Shown: positions 35,356 through 48,100 of the stretch, in pieces
Position numbering within the stretch: the first letter of the stretch is position 1
Layout: each line of letters begins with the position of its first letter
Source: Moniliella sp. 'wahieum'
Taxonomy: Eukaryota; Basidiomycota; Moniliellomycetes; Moniliellales; Moniliellaceae
Length of the DNA stretch: 64,000 nt
NCBI GenBank assembly: GCA_003971905.1
Contig: RSEE01000010.1
Span: 744,001 to 808,000, forward strand
Direction: 5' to 3'
Program-made: the position numbers and the translations under genes
The notes under the pieces: generated by a model
Database searches by the model: none
What the model was told of the DNA's origin: nothing
Seen by the model: only the letters and a program-made list of their open reading frames with translations

Positions 35356-36579
35356 TCGTACTCGGGGACCGGGGAAAGAGGCAGCGCGGGGGATTAACAC
35401 TCTGTTCCCCATAGTTGTGATGGACAGAAGCGGGAACCGGAAAGCTTCCCAGATGGGATCCTAGAAAAGCCAGAAAACCCAGTGAAGCGCAATCTCAAGC
35501 TGCATGGCAAGAAAACTGAGATGCAAGACGAACAAGCGTAAGGGACGTGATGAGGAGGTAACGTTGAGGAGAATTTGCCAGTATACCTTATGGATAGACA
35601 AAGATGGAGACGCCAATACATTGGAGAAGACAGGAGATGAAGACGCCGATGTTGGGTCGCGGGGGAAAACACACAAAAACATTGCTTACATACAGGGATT
35701 AAAAGAGATGAGGGAAACAACGCGTAGTAATAGACTCGGAGGACAGGGGGGTAGACCAAGAAACTGGGGAGCAGTCTTCACAACGGAGACCGTTCCCGGG
35801 TGGGGAACAAAAAGGAAACAAGAAGGGGTTTGCACGGCTCTCTGCTGAGGACGAAACATGGGTAACAAAACATCAGAATAAGAACAGAACATATAACAAG
35901 CAGATAGGTGGGGGGTGGGGCTGCCGCCGCAAAAGGAAGAATACGTGGATTAATATGGCCGCTCGGGCCACCACCAGACAAGGGGCGACCGCTTTACGAA
36001 AAAGGCATTTGGTTGACCTTAGGAGGAGCGAGCTGTGTTATAAGACTGGACAAAGCATCACAGGCTTTAGATCTTTTGCATCGGATTGAGTCCCCGCGTA
36101 AGCCCGTAACACTCTCTGCCCTCGCGTTTCCCTCTCTCTCCCCTGCGCAAAACACACAGCCATACATACACCACTATAGCCTTTCAGGTACTATGGTGAA
36201 ATGACCTCTTTCGGCGACGCGGCGCGCAAAGTCTCAGTACATTTATATATGCATTTTTCTAGGCGACGTATTTGAAGCGACTGATATGGTGTACTGATGG
36301 AAGTGTCGGTGGGGCCCCAGCTGGAACTGGTCGGATCGGCCAGAGTATGGGAAGATGGCTCATGTACTCATGGGGCGGGGTTAAAGGAACACCCATAAAA
36401 CCCAGTGTCCACCGCGGTCACAACTTGAGCTTGACCGTTCACCGTGTTCTTCAACGTACATTAATGTTGACATCAATATAATTGTGGCAGCATGTGGCAA
36501 GCGACACGTAGTGGCGAAGCGTGTCGCGCTCACTGAGCGCTGAATCCCCGCAGTCCTGGATGTCACATGTCATCGCTGA

Positions 36580-36715
36580 GGCGCTCAGGCTGAGCTCGCT
36601 GAGCCTTGAGCTTGAGCTGAGCCTCATTCTCAGGTCAAGCGGCCAGGTGAGCGAGGTGAGCGAGGTGAGCGGTGCTGGTGAGCGCTCAGACTGAGCGCTG
36701 AGCCGCTGAGCGGCG
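36580..36715. repeat. TGAGCG/CTCAG-rich repeat cluster
   Basis: The block is built from GAGCTTGAGCTGAGCC, GTGAGCGAGGTGAGCG and CAGACTGAGCGCTGAGC units, with many TCAGCGCTGA-like palindromes. No coding frame of note is present. Confidence 0.6.
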
Positions 36716-37680
36716 ATGGTGGGCGCGTCATCGATCATCGATCATCTGTGACGCTTTCCTGCCCCGCCGGCAGTCGCACGGCAAGGAGGCACGAGCGAGC
36801 AAGCGGCCTGGTTACATACTGCCGCGCGGACGAAACATGACTCAGCCGCGGCCGCCACAGCCGCAAAAGATCTCGCTTTCGCCCATGATTAAATGATTCT
36901 GATGAATGATTAATGACCGGTGACCGGTGACCGGCCTGACCCCTCCCCACAGCCATCTCTGGGTAATGATGTCACTAGGGACAAGATCAAGCCTCAACCA
37001 ACCAGCTTCAACGCCTCAACGATGATCAACAACCCCAACACCGAGAGGAGAGAGGATATCTGGGGCGCGGTTACAGTGCGCCGCGGTTACAGTGCGCAGT
37101 AGCTTCTCTCGCTCTCAGAAAGAACTGCTACATCCTGCCGGTGGGACCGCCGTACGGATAATGCCGATGGTGATGACGGTGAAGGGTGCTGTCCTCAAGC
37201 TACAAGGCCCTTGCCCTCCTCTCTCTCCGGCCTGACTAATGTCTTCACTATAGCCACTGTCTTGAAGAGCGCTGCGCATGCACCTCCCCACCCTCATCGA
37301 TCATCCTCCTTGATCGCGCGTCTGTGCTAACGCTAAACGCGCTGAGCGCCTGGGCGCAGACCCCGCCCCAAGCACCACTTTATTTGTGGCGGCAGGGACG
37401 CCCTGTGGTGGAGTGCCACCTCGCGCTCATTGCTGGCCATCAGGGAATGCCAACTCGCTTCTGTGTGGACCACATCGCACTAGGCTGTCGCCCTCTGTTG
37501 GACGAATGTCGAAGTGCACAGTGCCCTCGTGCACGCTCGTGCTGTCCAAAGGGTTAGACATCCACCGACCGCGCTCGTTCCTGTTCCTCCATGTAAGGCA
37601 CCCAAGGTGGCATATATAACCCCAAGCCCCAGAGGACGATCGCTCGTGTTTGCATCCCCCGTACCCAACCACCTGCCACC

Positions 37681-39969
37681 ATGACCTCGCAACCGCATAC
37701 TAACGATGCGCAGGAGGACGCTATTCGTCCAAATCCGAACACCGTCCCCACCACCTCCCCTCCGCCTACGTACTCCCCGCCGACGTCTCCGACCAACCAT
37801 GGGCGCAGACGTAGCATCCCTGCGACTGCCATCAGTTTCCTCTTCCGACCTGGCGACATGACAGACCAGACGGCTCCCCCACCCGAGGCACTGGACATGG
37901 GCCGTGTGGGTACGACAGGAACAGCTGCCACGGTTGCCACGGCTGCCAGCCAGCCAACTGAATTCCCCGAAGAGAAGCCTCCTGAGTGGCATGAAGATCC
38001 ACTCCCCCAGCGCCTGGGTCACTCGGAAACCTCCCGCGAGAAGGCCGAAGCTCCAAACCAGGGTGCTGTGGAGGATGCAGGACTGACGGCATTCCAGTAC
38101 CCCGATGGACGAGTTAAGATTCACCACCCGGGGCTGGGCGAGCGGTGCGGACTATTATCCACACGAGATCAAGCGTATCGGGGGCAAAAACGATCTGCTC
38201 AAGTCGAATGCCGAAAAGGCAATTGAAGGAGAAGCCCAACTGAAGCCCGACAGGATGGTAAGATCATTCTCAGCGAGCGAGCGGGCTACCTGGCGACCGG
38301 CTACTCTTTCCCTACCTGGAAAAAATGGATGGCTCTCTTCTTTACGGCTCTGATTCAAGTCTCGATGAATTACAACACGTCGTGTTACTCGAACGCCGTA
38401 CCGGGAATCGTGAGAAGTTTCACGTCAGCCCCCAGGCCGCGCGTGTTGGCCAAATGATTTACCTAGTCGCCTACAGCTTCGGTTGTGAGTTATGGGCGCC
38501 GTGGTCAGAGGTTTATGGCAGGAAACCCATCCTCCAGCTATCTTTGACACTTGTCAACAGTGCGTATGATCCCCCCGTCCTCCCACAGACTGCTGCTCTC
38601 TCTCTGAGAGTATGTATCGCTGACTTGTTGGGATTTCGGTAGGCTTCACTATTTTGGCAGCATTGGCGCCCAACTTTGGTTCAATTGTCGTGGCTCGTTT
38701 CTTCGTTCTGTGGTCTCTTTACAGCCAATGGCGGTGTAACGCTCGCCGTGGTAGCCGACTTGTTTGAGCCAGACGAGCAGCAGTACGCTCTGGCGTTCAT
38801 GGTGCTCTTCTCGTGTTTTGGCGTTTCTGGTGGCGCGTTTATCGGTGGCTTTGTTGGCATGCCAGGCGTGCCCCTTGTGTGGAATTTCTGGGTTCAACTC
38901 TGCTTTAACGGTCTCGTTCAACTTCTCCATTTTTCATCGTACCCGAAACGCGATCCACTATCCTTCTTGACCGTGAGGCCCGTCGCCGTCGCCGTGCCGG
39001 TGAGGCAAACATTTGGGGGCCTGACGAGGCAAAAGGGAGCCTCAACATCAAATCTCTGGCGACCCATTGGATCCGTCCGTTTGAGATGTTTGTCCGGGAG
39101 CCTATCGTCCTCTTCTGTTCTCTCCTTTCGGGCTTTAGCGACATGCTCATCTTTATTTTCAAGAGAGTTTCAGCTTGGTCTTTGGTCAGTGGAAGTTTGG
39201 TGTGATCGAGGTGGGCCTCGCTTTCATTCCCGTCCTTCTCGGCTACGTTATCGCTTGGGCAATCTATTTGCCGCGCTTTGCTTGGGAGCTTAAGCAACGC
39301 AAGCGCGACCGGCACGCGCTTATGCCCGAGGCCCGTCTGGTATTGCTTCTCTTCCTATGCCCTTGGGAGACAATGGGACTGTTTGGTTTTGCCTGGACTT
39401 CGCTCGGCCCACGCCACTCCCACTGGATTGCTCCCATGATCTTCAGTGCGCTCATCTCGATGGCGAACTGGTCGATCTACTTTGCCAGTATGTTTTTTTT
39501 TCTACCGTTCAATGTGGCTCCACAGTTTCTGACGTCTTTGTTCCAGGTTGATTATATGATTGCAGCTTACGGTCCATACAGGTCGTTCACGTTTCGTACA
39601 TCCTTTGAGAGGTTGAATATCTGTTACTGACACCGAACTCTCCACAGTGCCAGCGCGTGCGGAGGAAATGCCCTTGCGCGCGATTTCCTCGCAGGCATTT
39701 CCGCCATGTTTGCTGTGCCCATGTACGACAAGATGGGTTACGAGTGGGCGACAACCTTACTTGCTTTCGCTTCGGTCCTGATCATCTTCCCGATCTATAT
39801 TCTTTACCTCAAGGGCCCCACGGTGCGGGAGAGATCGATCTTTGCCCAAACTCTGGCCGCTGGGCGAGAGCGGAACGACGGTAAGAACGTCGACTATGAT
39901 GAGGATGTGGAAGCGGGCACGGTCTACACTCGCCGCAGGAGGATCACGCCGACGGTGTCGGTCGCGTAA
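37681..39969 (+). CDS. MFS transporter, DHA1-like (drug:H+ antiporter type)
   Basis: Twelve-helix proton-coupled carriers of this group export drugs or polyamines; the substrate cannot be told from sequence. The N-terminal 150 residues (MTSQPHTNDAQEDA...) are Pro/Thr-rich and cytosolic. The transport domain starts with SERAGYLATGYSFPTWKKWM and ALFFTALIQVSMNYNTSCYS. The helix 2-3 loop signature is present (YSFGCELWAPWSEVYGRKPI). Helix 4-6 (VARFF..GLFTANGGVTLAVVAD, FMVLFSCFGVSGGAFIGGF) and the second half (EVGLAFIPVLLGYVIAWAIY, FGFAWTSLGPRHSHWIAPM, VDYMIAAYGPYSASACGGNA, LARDFLAGISAMFAVPMYDK) follow in order. The C-terminus is KGPTVRERSIFAQTLAAGRE plus an acidic/basic tail. Introns: 38560-38642, 39488-39546 and 39582-39647. 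Bases are missing near 38120, 38255, 38440, 38705, 38990 and 39160. Length is about 700 residues. Confidence 0.88.
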
Positions 39970-40712
39970 TTGCCTGTTTTCTCCTTTTACCTATCGCCCT
40001 TTTGGGGCTCTTTGTTCCGATGTCATAGCCACTCCCCTGTTAGTTTGGCTCCCCCCACCTCGTTTGTATATGTATCCTCTTCTAAACACGTCTACACACA
40101 TCGTATAATTCCCCTTTTCATTCTCATCGATGGTATATAGTCTTCTCGCGAGTATCATCAGATATCGTATTACCTGTTGTAACGATGTGAGCCCCCGGAC
40201 GATCATAACATTGCCTGACGGAACCGAAAGTGAGCCAGGCCTCTAACTTGTCGGCCAAGAGGATTTGGCGTAGGTCTGAAGGGCGAGTTTCAAACCAAAT
40301 AGTCGTCCCCTCTGCCTTATTGCTGGTGGTATCCTCCCTCTGTACTGAATCCTAGCGAGGCCGTTGTGCATCATCGTATTCTCATCATTTGAACTCTTTA
40401 CCCTCTCCACTGTACGGCATTAGTCATCCGACAATTGTCCGACAAATTTATGCTTCTGCCACTCCCTTTTTTCGTCGCGCTCTCCCTATAATAGCCAAGA
40501 TTGGAGAGGGGGTTGGGTCTTTATTCAACACGATGGAGGAAAAGTTTTTGATAGCGACGCCGTCAAGAAGTTTCATATTCGCAAAATACTGGAGCTCCGA
40601 CAGACACTCCGATACTGCTTGGGGGTATCGCCGGGGACTGCTTGGAAAAGTATTGGCTGCGTCAGACCATTTCAGCTGCTTGCCACCATGTCCAGTTCGC
40701 TTGTCGGCGCCC
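39970..40712. other. Intergenic region between transporter and AlkB-like gene
   Basis: The first 150 bases are AT-rich and probably transporter 3' UTR. The AlkB-like frame is open from 40389, and that extension has Met codons, but it lacks recognisable domain sequence. Confidence 0.35.
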
Positions 40713-41500
40713 ATGTCCACCCCCGATTCTGACACGGAAAGTTCGCTCTTTGGGGATGATTCCGAGTGCGACTCAGAACACGAGCAGGGCACCCATCGCC
40801 TTGCAGTGGGGGCAGAAGCGTCCCCCGCCCTTGTGGCTGAGCAGGTGACCTTCCCGCTGGGTTTGGGAGATGGATGGACATGGCCTAGTTGGCTGCCCGA
40901 GATCAAGGGGTTGTACTACCTGCCGAATGTGCTTAGCCTGGACGTCCAAGGCGCAGTGCTGGATTCCCTGGTCGCGGCGGACTTGCTGGATAAGACGCGG
41001 GACCAAGCCATGGTGTTCCCGCAATGGGACGGAGGCTTGCCGTGCTGGGCTGAGACGCTTGTTGGGCATCTGAAGGAGGGTCTGTGCGGCTTGCCAGAGG
41101 ACGTGTACCAGCTCCTGTTCCCACCGGCGGGGGAGGCGCGCCGGTTGCGGCAGCTCATCGTAAATGCGTATGCACCAGGACAAGGGATCCGGGACCACGT
41201 CGACCTGCTGGACCGGTTTGACGACGGAATCATTGTGTGCAGCCTGCTGGGGCCGATTGCGATGGACTTGCGCAAGATCGACGGGGACGAGGCCGCGGCG
41301 CTGTATCTGCGGCCGGGATCGGTGCTGGTGATGGCGGCGGAGGCACGGTACGGATGGACGCATGGCATTGCGGCGCGGCCATCGGACTGGGTGCGGCGGC
41401 GGCGTGCGAGGAGGAGGAGGCGGTGCACGCCGCGGCCCGGCAGCCGCGCCTGTCGGTGACGCTGCGCTGGATGCGTGATGAAGGCGAGGTGTTGCGGTGA
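40713..41500 (+). CDS. AlkB-like 2-oxoglutarate/Fe(II) dioxygenase
   Basis: AlkB-family enzymes oxidatively demethylate nucleic acids or, in some clades, proteins. After a Ser/Asp-rich start (MSTPDSDTESSLFGDDS) come GLYYLPNVLSLDVQGAVLDS and FPQWDGGLPCWAETLV. The core jelly-roll is QLIVNAYAPGQGIRDHVDLL with DRFDDGIIVCSLLGPIAMDL, giving the iron ligands H-x-D (DHVD). Then YLRPGSVLVMAAEARYGWTH supplies the distal His, and RQPRLSVTLRWM the 2OG-binding Arg. A frame change near 41390 is required to reach the Arg motif; the stop is at 41498-41500. The arrangement resembles ALKBH7/ALKBH8-like fungal proteins, but the substrate is not predictable. The frame is open upstream to 40389; the Met at 40713 is preferred because the domain-like part begins after it. 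Confidence 0.85.
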
Positions 41501-41520
41501 GATTGCAATGGAACACGGAG

Positions 41521-41551
41521 TGTGCATTGAACATTGAACATTGAACATTGG
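41521..41551. repeat. TTGAACA tandem repeat
   Basis: Four units of ATTGAAC run head to tail just downstream of the AlkB-like stop codon. The same heptamer occurs at 4464-4482. Confidence 0.7.
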
Positions 41552-41858
41552 GCAGTGAACGTTAACACCAGACAGACGGCGCCGCACACGGCTGCTGGTC
41601 ACGCGGTCACGTGTGTCCGATCTTGAAACACTCCCCGATGGGCGCGCTGAGGCGCTGCAGCCTCAGCCTGGGCGCGGAGGGCGGGGGCGCAGGCACGGGG
41701 GCAGTGGTCGCCTGCTGCCCGCCCTGGGCGGCGACCCACTTTTGATGCGTTTGAACTGCAATCCTAATCGGCCGCCGCCACCGCGCGCCCACGTCCGCAG
41801 CCTGCCGCAGCCCCCTAAGGCCCAGGAGCCGCCCCCCCACCACCACCCTCAACCATGC

Positions 41859-44800
41859 ATGCCGCTCCCCCACCGCCTGCCATCGCCCCCTCCGACGCCG
41901 AGTCCAGTGCCGCTGGTGCCCGCCGCGTCCCCTCTCCCCGAGTGGCCGGCCATCCTCACTCCTTTTCCCCTCCAAGCCTCCGCCCCCACCCCCGCCGCCC
42001 GCTTCGCCCGCCCCCACTCGCCAGCGCGCCCACGCTCTTCCTCCCGCAACCCGTCCCGCTCACCCTCCCCGTCTCGCTCTCGCTCCACATCGCCCACCCT
42101 CCGCTTCGTCCGCCTTTGCCTCCGCCCGCTCCATGTCCGACGACGAGCACCGCCCCCTTGACCCCGCCCAGAGCTCTGGCAAACTCAAGTCGGGCCCATC
42201 CTCCTTTGCTGCTGCTGCTACCGCTCCTCATACCACCTTCGCCACCCTTCCACACGAGATTCTACTCCAGATCCTGCGCCATGTCCAGGCAGCCAGTCCT
42301 GCTGATCTCAACCAATGCCTTGTTGCCAACCGCCACTGGTGCTCGGCCGCCCTCGGACTGATCTGGTACAGCCCACCTTCTACACTCCCCGCCTTTGATC
42401 GCATGGTGTCTGTTTTGGCTCACGCCTCATGCCAACCGTTGGCTACTCCGCTCCAGTCTGCCCTCGCACTCCTCCAGCTCTCGATCATGCTCGACAAGAG
42501 TCGGCCTCTTCCACCGCCACTGCTGCTGGACCCACACTCGAGCCCGTGCCCACTGGGCTGGATGTCATTGCACCTCCAGACGAGCCTGGTTTGATGACAG
42601 AAGTGCTCCCGCCACAGTTACATCCGAGACGGGCACCCCACTTGCACCCCCACTTGATTTGGTTTCTTTCCTCCTCTTCCGTCTTCCCTCACTTCAGCCT
42701 CCGTCTCTACCACCTCATTATCTCCCAATGGCGGGAACCCGAACGGCAACAAGCCATGTTTCCCACATGAGTATGTGCGCCGAATCAACTGCTCTCCGAT
42801 TGCGAAAGACCTGGTTGGTCCACGCGCTGATGCATTCCGCGCTTTGGGAGTTGCCTCTGGCTGGAACGCCTCACACTGGCCGGGGCAAAAAACTGCCCGA
42901 TCAAGTGTTGCGCGCAGTGCTCCCCCAGTGCACCACCCTCGTCGCCATCGACCTCACCGACGTGGCGGAGTTGACCGATGAGACTTTGACGGCGATCGCC
43001 CACGCTTGTCCCCACCTCCAGGCATCAATGACCAACTGCGCCCGTTGTGTCAAGCAAAAGGAATTGTCCCTCTGGCGCTCTCTTGCCCGCTCTGCGTAGG
43101 GTCAAGTTGGGGAATTGTGTTTTGATTGACGATCATGCGTCGTTGCGCTCGCCCGCAATTGTCGCCATCTTCTCGAGGTCGATCTGACGGGTGCACCGAG
43201 GTCACAGACGTGGGTCTTGCCCCTCTGGAGGCATACCCATGTGCTCCGTGAGCTCAAGTTGACGGGCTGTGCCAGCCTCACTTCTACTGGATTTCCGGCC
43301 CATGATGCAGGCCTGATACGGCGCTCCAATATCCTTTCCAATGGCATTGTGCTCGACAATGAGCAAGGACTATTACAGAGCGGCGAACAAATCCAACTTC
43401 TTGACGAGGATGATGTGTCGCACGACTTCACTGTGTTCCTTGACTCCAATACTCTCTACCCATCTGCCACTCCCACTCGTCCTGCTCCCACAATGCCCGA
43501 GACCACTCTCGTTGAAAGGTGTGCGCAAGCATTAGGCCCTCTCCTCCTTTGGTGCGCCCCCCGAGACCTTCCCGCATTTTTGAACAGCTGCGCATCCTCG
43601 ATCTTGGTAACTGCTCTCAAATTACCAACTCGGCCGTGGAGGGTATCATTAACCACGCTCCCAAGTTGCGCAACTTGGTCCTTGCTAAGTGCTCGCTCTT
43701 AACCGACGACTCTCTCTACACCATTTCGCGGTTGGGCAAGAATTTGCATTATCTTCACCTGGGACGGTGCGAAAAGTATGAGGCTCCTCCTGCACCCACG
43801 GGAATGATCACTGACATGTGTTTCCTGCAGAATTACTGATCGAGCAGTGAAGTATTTGGCGCACAACTGTACGAGGCTACGGTATATTGACTTGGCCTAC
43901 TGTCCTCAACTGACCGACGAGGCTGTGCGCGAAATTGGACTAAACTTGCCCAAGTTGCGTCGGATTGGGCTTGTCAAAGTGCAGGGTCTGACCGATGCCG
44001 CGCTCGTCTCCCTCGTGGAGCGACACACCTCACTCGAGCGGATCCATCTCTCGTACTGCGATAGGTTGACCGTACCTGGTGTATTCTATACCGTGCTCAA
44101 GCTCCCCAAGCTCACCCCCTCTCTTACAGGGGTCCCAGCGTTCCGCAAAAAGGAGTTGCAGCGCATGTGCCGAGCCCCCCCGCCCGAGTTCAACGAACAC
44201 CAACGGGCCACCTTCTGTGTCTACTCAGGACGAGGCGTGCATTCGCTTCGCGAACACCTTTCCCGCCTGTACATTGTCTGGCGACGCTTCTTCTCCCCGT
44301 CTCCTGCGGTGCAAGGGGGGGATTCTCAAGCGCGGCTGTATGAGGAGGCAAAGGCCGCTGTCGTCTTACCCAGATCTCCGTCCCCATGGAAGGGGAGCGG
44401 CTGAGGATGTGTTCTCGCGTGCAGCGCGACAAGCGGCTACCACGCTTGGTCTCGACCACATCCGGATCCCTGCTTCCAAAGGCATGCCATCCCTTCCCCC
44501 ATCTCGGGCGCCGGGCCCCGACTCAGCCGAGCCTAGCACGGTTGCGCTGCTCATGTCCCTCGTTCGGCCCCAAGATGTGATGCGAACGTGAGCTCTCCGG
44601 TGCCGGTCTATGTACCAGAGAATACAGCAGCGATGCGGGTTGCCCAGGCGTACCGTTCTGGGCTGATTGAGCCGGAACAGGAGGACCACGGATGGGCTCG
44701 TCCGCTCATACGCTAGCGCAGGCCCAAATGAACTTGCGCCTCTTTGGTCCGTTGCCCTTCCGTCCCCGCGTGAGACCACCCGGCCTCCGTCTCAGGCCTC

Positions 44801-44945
44801 GCTACAGGCCCCGGCCCAAGCTCAGGCGCCAGGGCTCGCTCAAGCTCCTTCGCGCGCGGCTCAATGGGCTCTTGACCCCGATCTGGTTGCCCGATTGGAT
44901 CGTGTGCTCCGTGGTGAAAGCCCCCTCGTCCACTCTAAACCATAA
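41859..44945 (+). CDS. GRR1: F-box/LRR protein, Grr1-type SCF ubiquitin ligase subunit
   Basis: Grr1 is the substrate receptor of an SCF ubiquitin ligase acting on cyclins and nutrient-signalling proteins. The N-terminus is disordered and RS-rich (RNPSRSPSPSRSRSTSPT). After MSDDEHRPLDPAQSSGK the F-box reads FATLPHEILLQILRHV with NRHWCSAALGLIWY. At least six leucine-rich repeats of the cysteine-containing type follow, for example TTLVAIDLTDVAELTDETLT, LRELKLTGCASLTSTGF, LRILDLGNCSQITNSAVEGI, LRNLVLAKCSLLTDDSLYTI, LRYIDLAYCPQLTDEAVREI and LERIHLSYCDRLTVPGVF. Next are VPAFRKKELQRMCRAPPPEF and FNEHQRATFCVYSG, a segment conserved C-terminal to Grr1 repeats. A poorly conserved tail ends RLDRVLRGESPLVHSKP at 44945 after several shifts. 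Introns are likely near 42600-42760 and 43770-43830. The family is very secure. Confidence 0.88.
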
Positions 44946-45173
44946 ACCAACTCTTCCTTTCCCCCTTGGCCTTGGCCTTCGTTTCGTCTGGCATTGATCA
45001 TCTCACACTTCCTTTGATTCGATCCTATCCACTTTGTAGCTTGAGCCGCTTGGACTTACGAATAGTTGATACATATGTTGGTTTCCTGCATGGAGGGGGG
45101 ATGTACGATCAAGACAATGCTCAAAAGGGGGAGCCAGAGGTCATGATCATGAAGAAAGGAATTGGGCACTGGC

Positions 45174-48100
45174 TTAGCCCCACCAGCCATCGTCGTCCTG
45201 ACTGATGGTGCCACTCGTCGACCAGTCGTAGAGTTGCGTCGCAGGCTGGGCTTCCATGCTCGGAACTTCCTCCTGGGGGGTTGCGTGTTTGGTCGCAGCA
45301 GGGGCGCTTTGTTGTTGTTGGTACCCACGAGCGTCGTCTTGGGTGGCTCGAGTTGGGCCCGCAACGCTTTGACCTCCGCCCGGGCCGCCTCGAGCTCAGC
45401 ACGTAGCCGGTCTGCCTCACCGTGGTCCTTCTCAGTTTCAGAGTTATGGGACTTGCGCAACAGTGCGGCTTCCTCCTCAGCCAGGGCCAATCGGCCCTCG
45501 AGTTTCTTCTGATCGCTGGAGCGAAGCTGAAGGGCAAACAAAGGTCAGCCACAGCTTGATGTCAACAAACCGAGAGACAAAAACCTACCTCGTCTTTCAT
45601 GCGCACCATTTCTAGTCCCGCTCCAACTCGTTGTGTGAGCAATCTTGTCCGTCGTTGCCCAGGCGCTGCTGAGCTGAGGCGGCCAGTTGCTTTTGAGTAC
45701 TCAATGCCTGGACCAAGCCTCTGACTTGCACCTCCATCTCCTTCACCCGGGATTGGGCCACACTCAGTGCGCCCTGTGCCGTCGCAGCTTTCTCCTCGGC
45801 CGTGGTCACGTCGCTGGCGGCACGCGCCCGTACCGCTGGGCATCATCAACATACGCATCCAAGCGGCCATGGGCTTCTTCGGCTTCCTTACTCGTCCGCT
45901 CCAGGCGGCACGCAAGTCGTTCTCTTCGTTTTGCGCACTGGCCCGTTCCATCGCCCGCTCGTCGCGTTCCCGTTCCAAGGCGCGCATATCCTCCACCCTT
46001 GCCTCGGCCAGTGAGGCAGAGGATTGGGCGCGCGACAGGTCGGCCTCAGCAATGACCATCCGGCGCGGATCTCGTCCCCCGCACGCTCGGCTGTGGCGTG
46101 CCTCCACTGCATCCCTCAGACGGGACTGAGCGTCACGCAGTTGCTCCGTGGCGGCGGTAGCGCTGGTCTGGGCCGTCTCGAGGACGGTTCTCAAGATCCT
46201 CCACTTCCTCTTTGATCATCGCAACATATTGGTTGGTTGCGTTGAGCTCGGTCTTGGCTTGTTGGGCTTCCGTGCTGGCTTTGACCTGTGCCTTGGACGC
46301 CGCCTCGAGTGCATCGGCCCGTTTCAAAGCCATCTCCTCCAATTCCGAGATGCGCACCTGGGCCGCATGGTTCGCATCCGCCACGTGCATCAGCCGCTCA
46401 AGAATCAGGGCTTGGGTGTGGGTTTCCTGGGTCGCCGTCAAAAACACGCCCGTCTTGGCCGCCAGTGACGCCGGCAGGGCTCGCAGCGAACCGCCAATTC
46501 ACCTTGTTGAGCCAACAGTTCCTTGCCAAGCCGCCACGTTCGCTCCTGCGCGCTCACCAGGGGATCCAACCGGTCTACCACTGGGTCCAAATTTAACCCC
46601 CCCTTGGCCCGCAGCTCAGCGGCAAGCACTTTGGCCAACTCTGCAGCGCCTCTGGTGTAAATCCGTTTTCTCCTCCGCCTCAGCCACATCTTGCACCGTT
46701 GTCGCGGCGGTAGCTGTATCGAACGAGTCCGAGTCCCGCTGATGACGCGAAAGAGAGGAGGTGCTGCTTTCTATCGAATTGTTGAGGGGAAGGAAAGTGA
46801 GTGGGGGCAGCGACAGACGGCGTAGCGCCGCTTCGCGCGCCTCGTCCGCATCGTGCACCTGCGCTTGGAGATGAGCTTGCATTTGCAGCTGGATTGTGAG
46901 CGTAGATCGGCACGCAAGTGGCCCACCACAGATTCGGCAATCTGTTCGGGTAGGGTGTCGTGTTGCCCCTCGAGCACGGGGACAAGTGCAGTGAGCACCC
47001 GCGCCGCCAACACTTCGCCATCGATGTGATGGTCCGGGCCCGAAGGGTCCAGCTGCGGCTGGAGTGCAGCCACAATACTAGCTTGGACCTGTTCGGCCAC
47101 CCCTTGGCCCGCCCGTTCCAATGCCTGTTTTGCCGCGTCAAACTGACCCGGCACTTCTGCAGCAACTGCCTCACTGCATCATGCGTCGATGTGAACGAAG
47201 CAGTGTGGGCACGAATTGCTGCCTCCGTGTCCCCCAACATGCTCATCACCGCCGGCGACGGTTGCGCCATCGTTCGCAACACTCCACCTGGGCTGCATCG
47301 AGTGCTTCGCGCACCCGGGAGTCCAATCGGTCGGCCAATACCCCAATCTCTTCACTGACAGGCTCACCTCCAGATCACGGGGCTCGGAAGGTGGCATAGC
47401 TGCTCCACGCCATCCGCAATCAAGGTCAGCACGTCGGTTTGCAGTTCACCCACTTTGGCCCGCAGCGTTTCCTCAACATAATCAAAGTCTAGCTCGCCCT
47501 TGGCATCCTCCATTCCCTTGCCTAGTTTAGGCATTCCATGGAGTAGGAAGAGAAGGTCTCCCGCACCCCCTTCTGGACCCGGGCCAAATCATCGCCATCG
47601 GAAATAGAACCAGGTGGGGGAGAAGAGAGGGCGTAGGTGTGGACCGGCGCGTCAGAGAGGTCGGGGGCCTGCAGAGAGTGACATAGGGCCCACCGTGCCC
47701 CCGCGGTGGGATGGGTCATTTTTTGTCCGTTCAACCGCTCCTCTTCCACCCGACGCATAATCCGCCGAGCCCACCCGTCCAAACTTGAATCGAGTCGTGC
47801 CACAATCTGCTCCATCATCGCGCCATCGTCTCCCGTCTCATTTTCCCGCGCCTCACGCACAGCAATAGCAACGGGGTCATGTGGGAAGTCGTGGCCAGCG
47901 GTTCAGCTTCTGTGGTGGCACCTCATGGACAGAAAGGCGGGGGACATTGCCTTCACTCCGACGCAGCGGGTGCCCAGGCAAAGGGGCAAGCAGACGAGCC
48001 AGTCCTGCCCGTGCCGTCCAGGCCACATTTTGCACCGTGGTCGCCATACCGCTGGGGGGACTCTCCCTGGGAACAGGCACAGATGGGGAGGGTGGGGAGA

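Larger units (their letters stand above)
34582..37680. other. Gene-poor region with dispersed repeat copy B
   Basis: 34600-35150 is AT-rich without a gene. 35168-35355 is the second copy of the dispersed repeat. A short frame at 36272-36340 (LIWCTDGSVGGAPAG) resembles an RNase H-like DGS motif but is too short to call. 36480-36740 is dense in TGAGCG/CTCAG repeats and ends in a CATCGATCATCGATCATC run. 36905-36935 is a TGACCGG tandem. The last 300 bases before 37681 are probably the promoter of the transporter gene. Confidence 0.35.

Noticed and set aside
36272-36340. RNase H-like DGS motif (LIWCTDGSVGGAPAG)
   Set aside because: Too short, with no flanking reverse transcriptase or further RNase H motifs in any frame.
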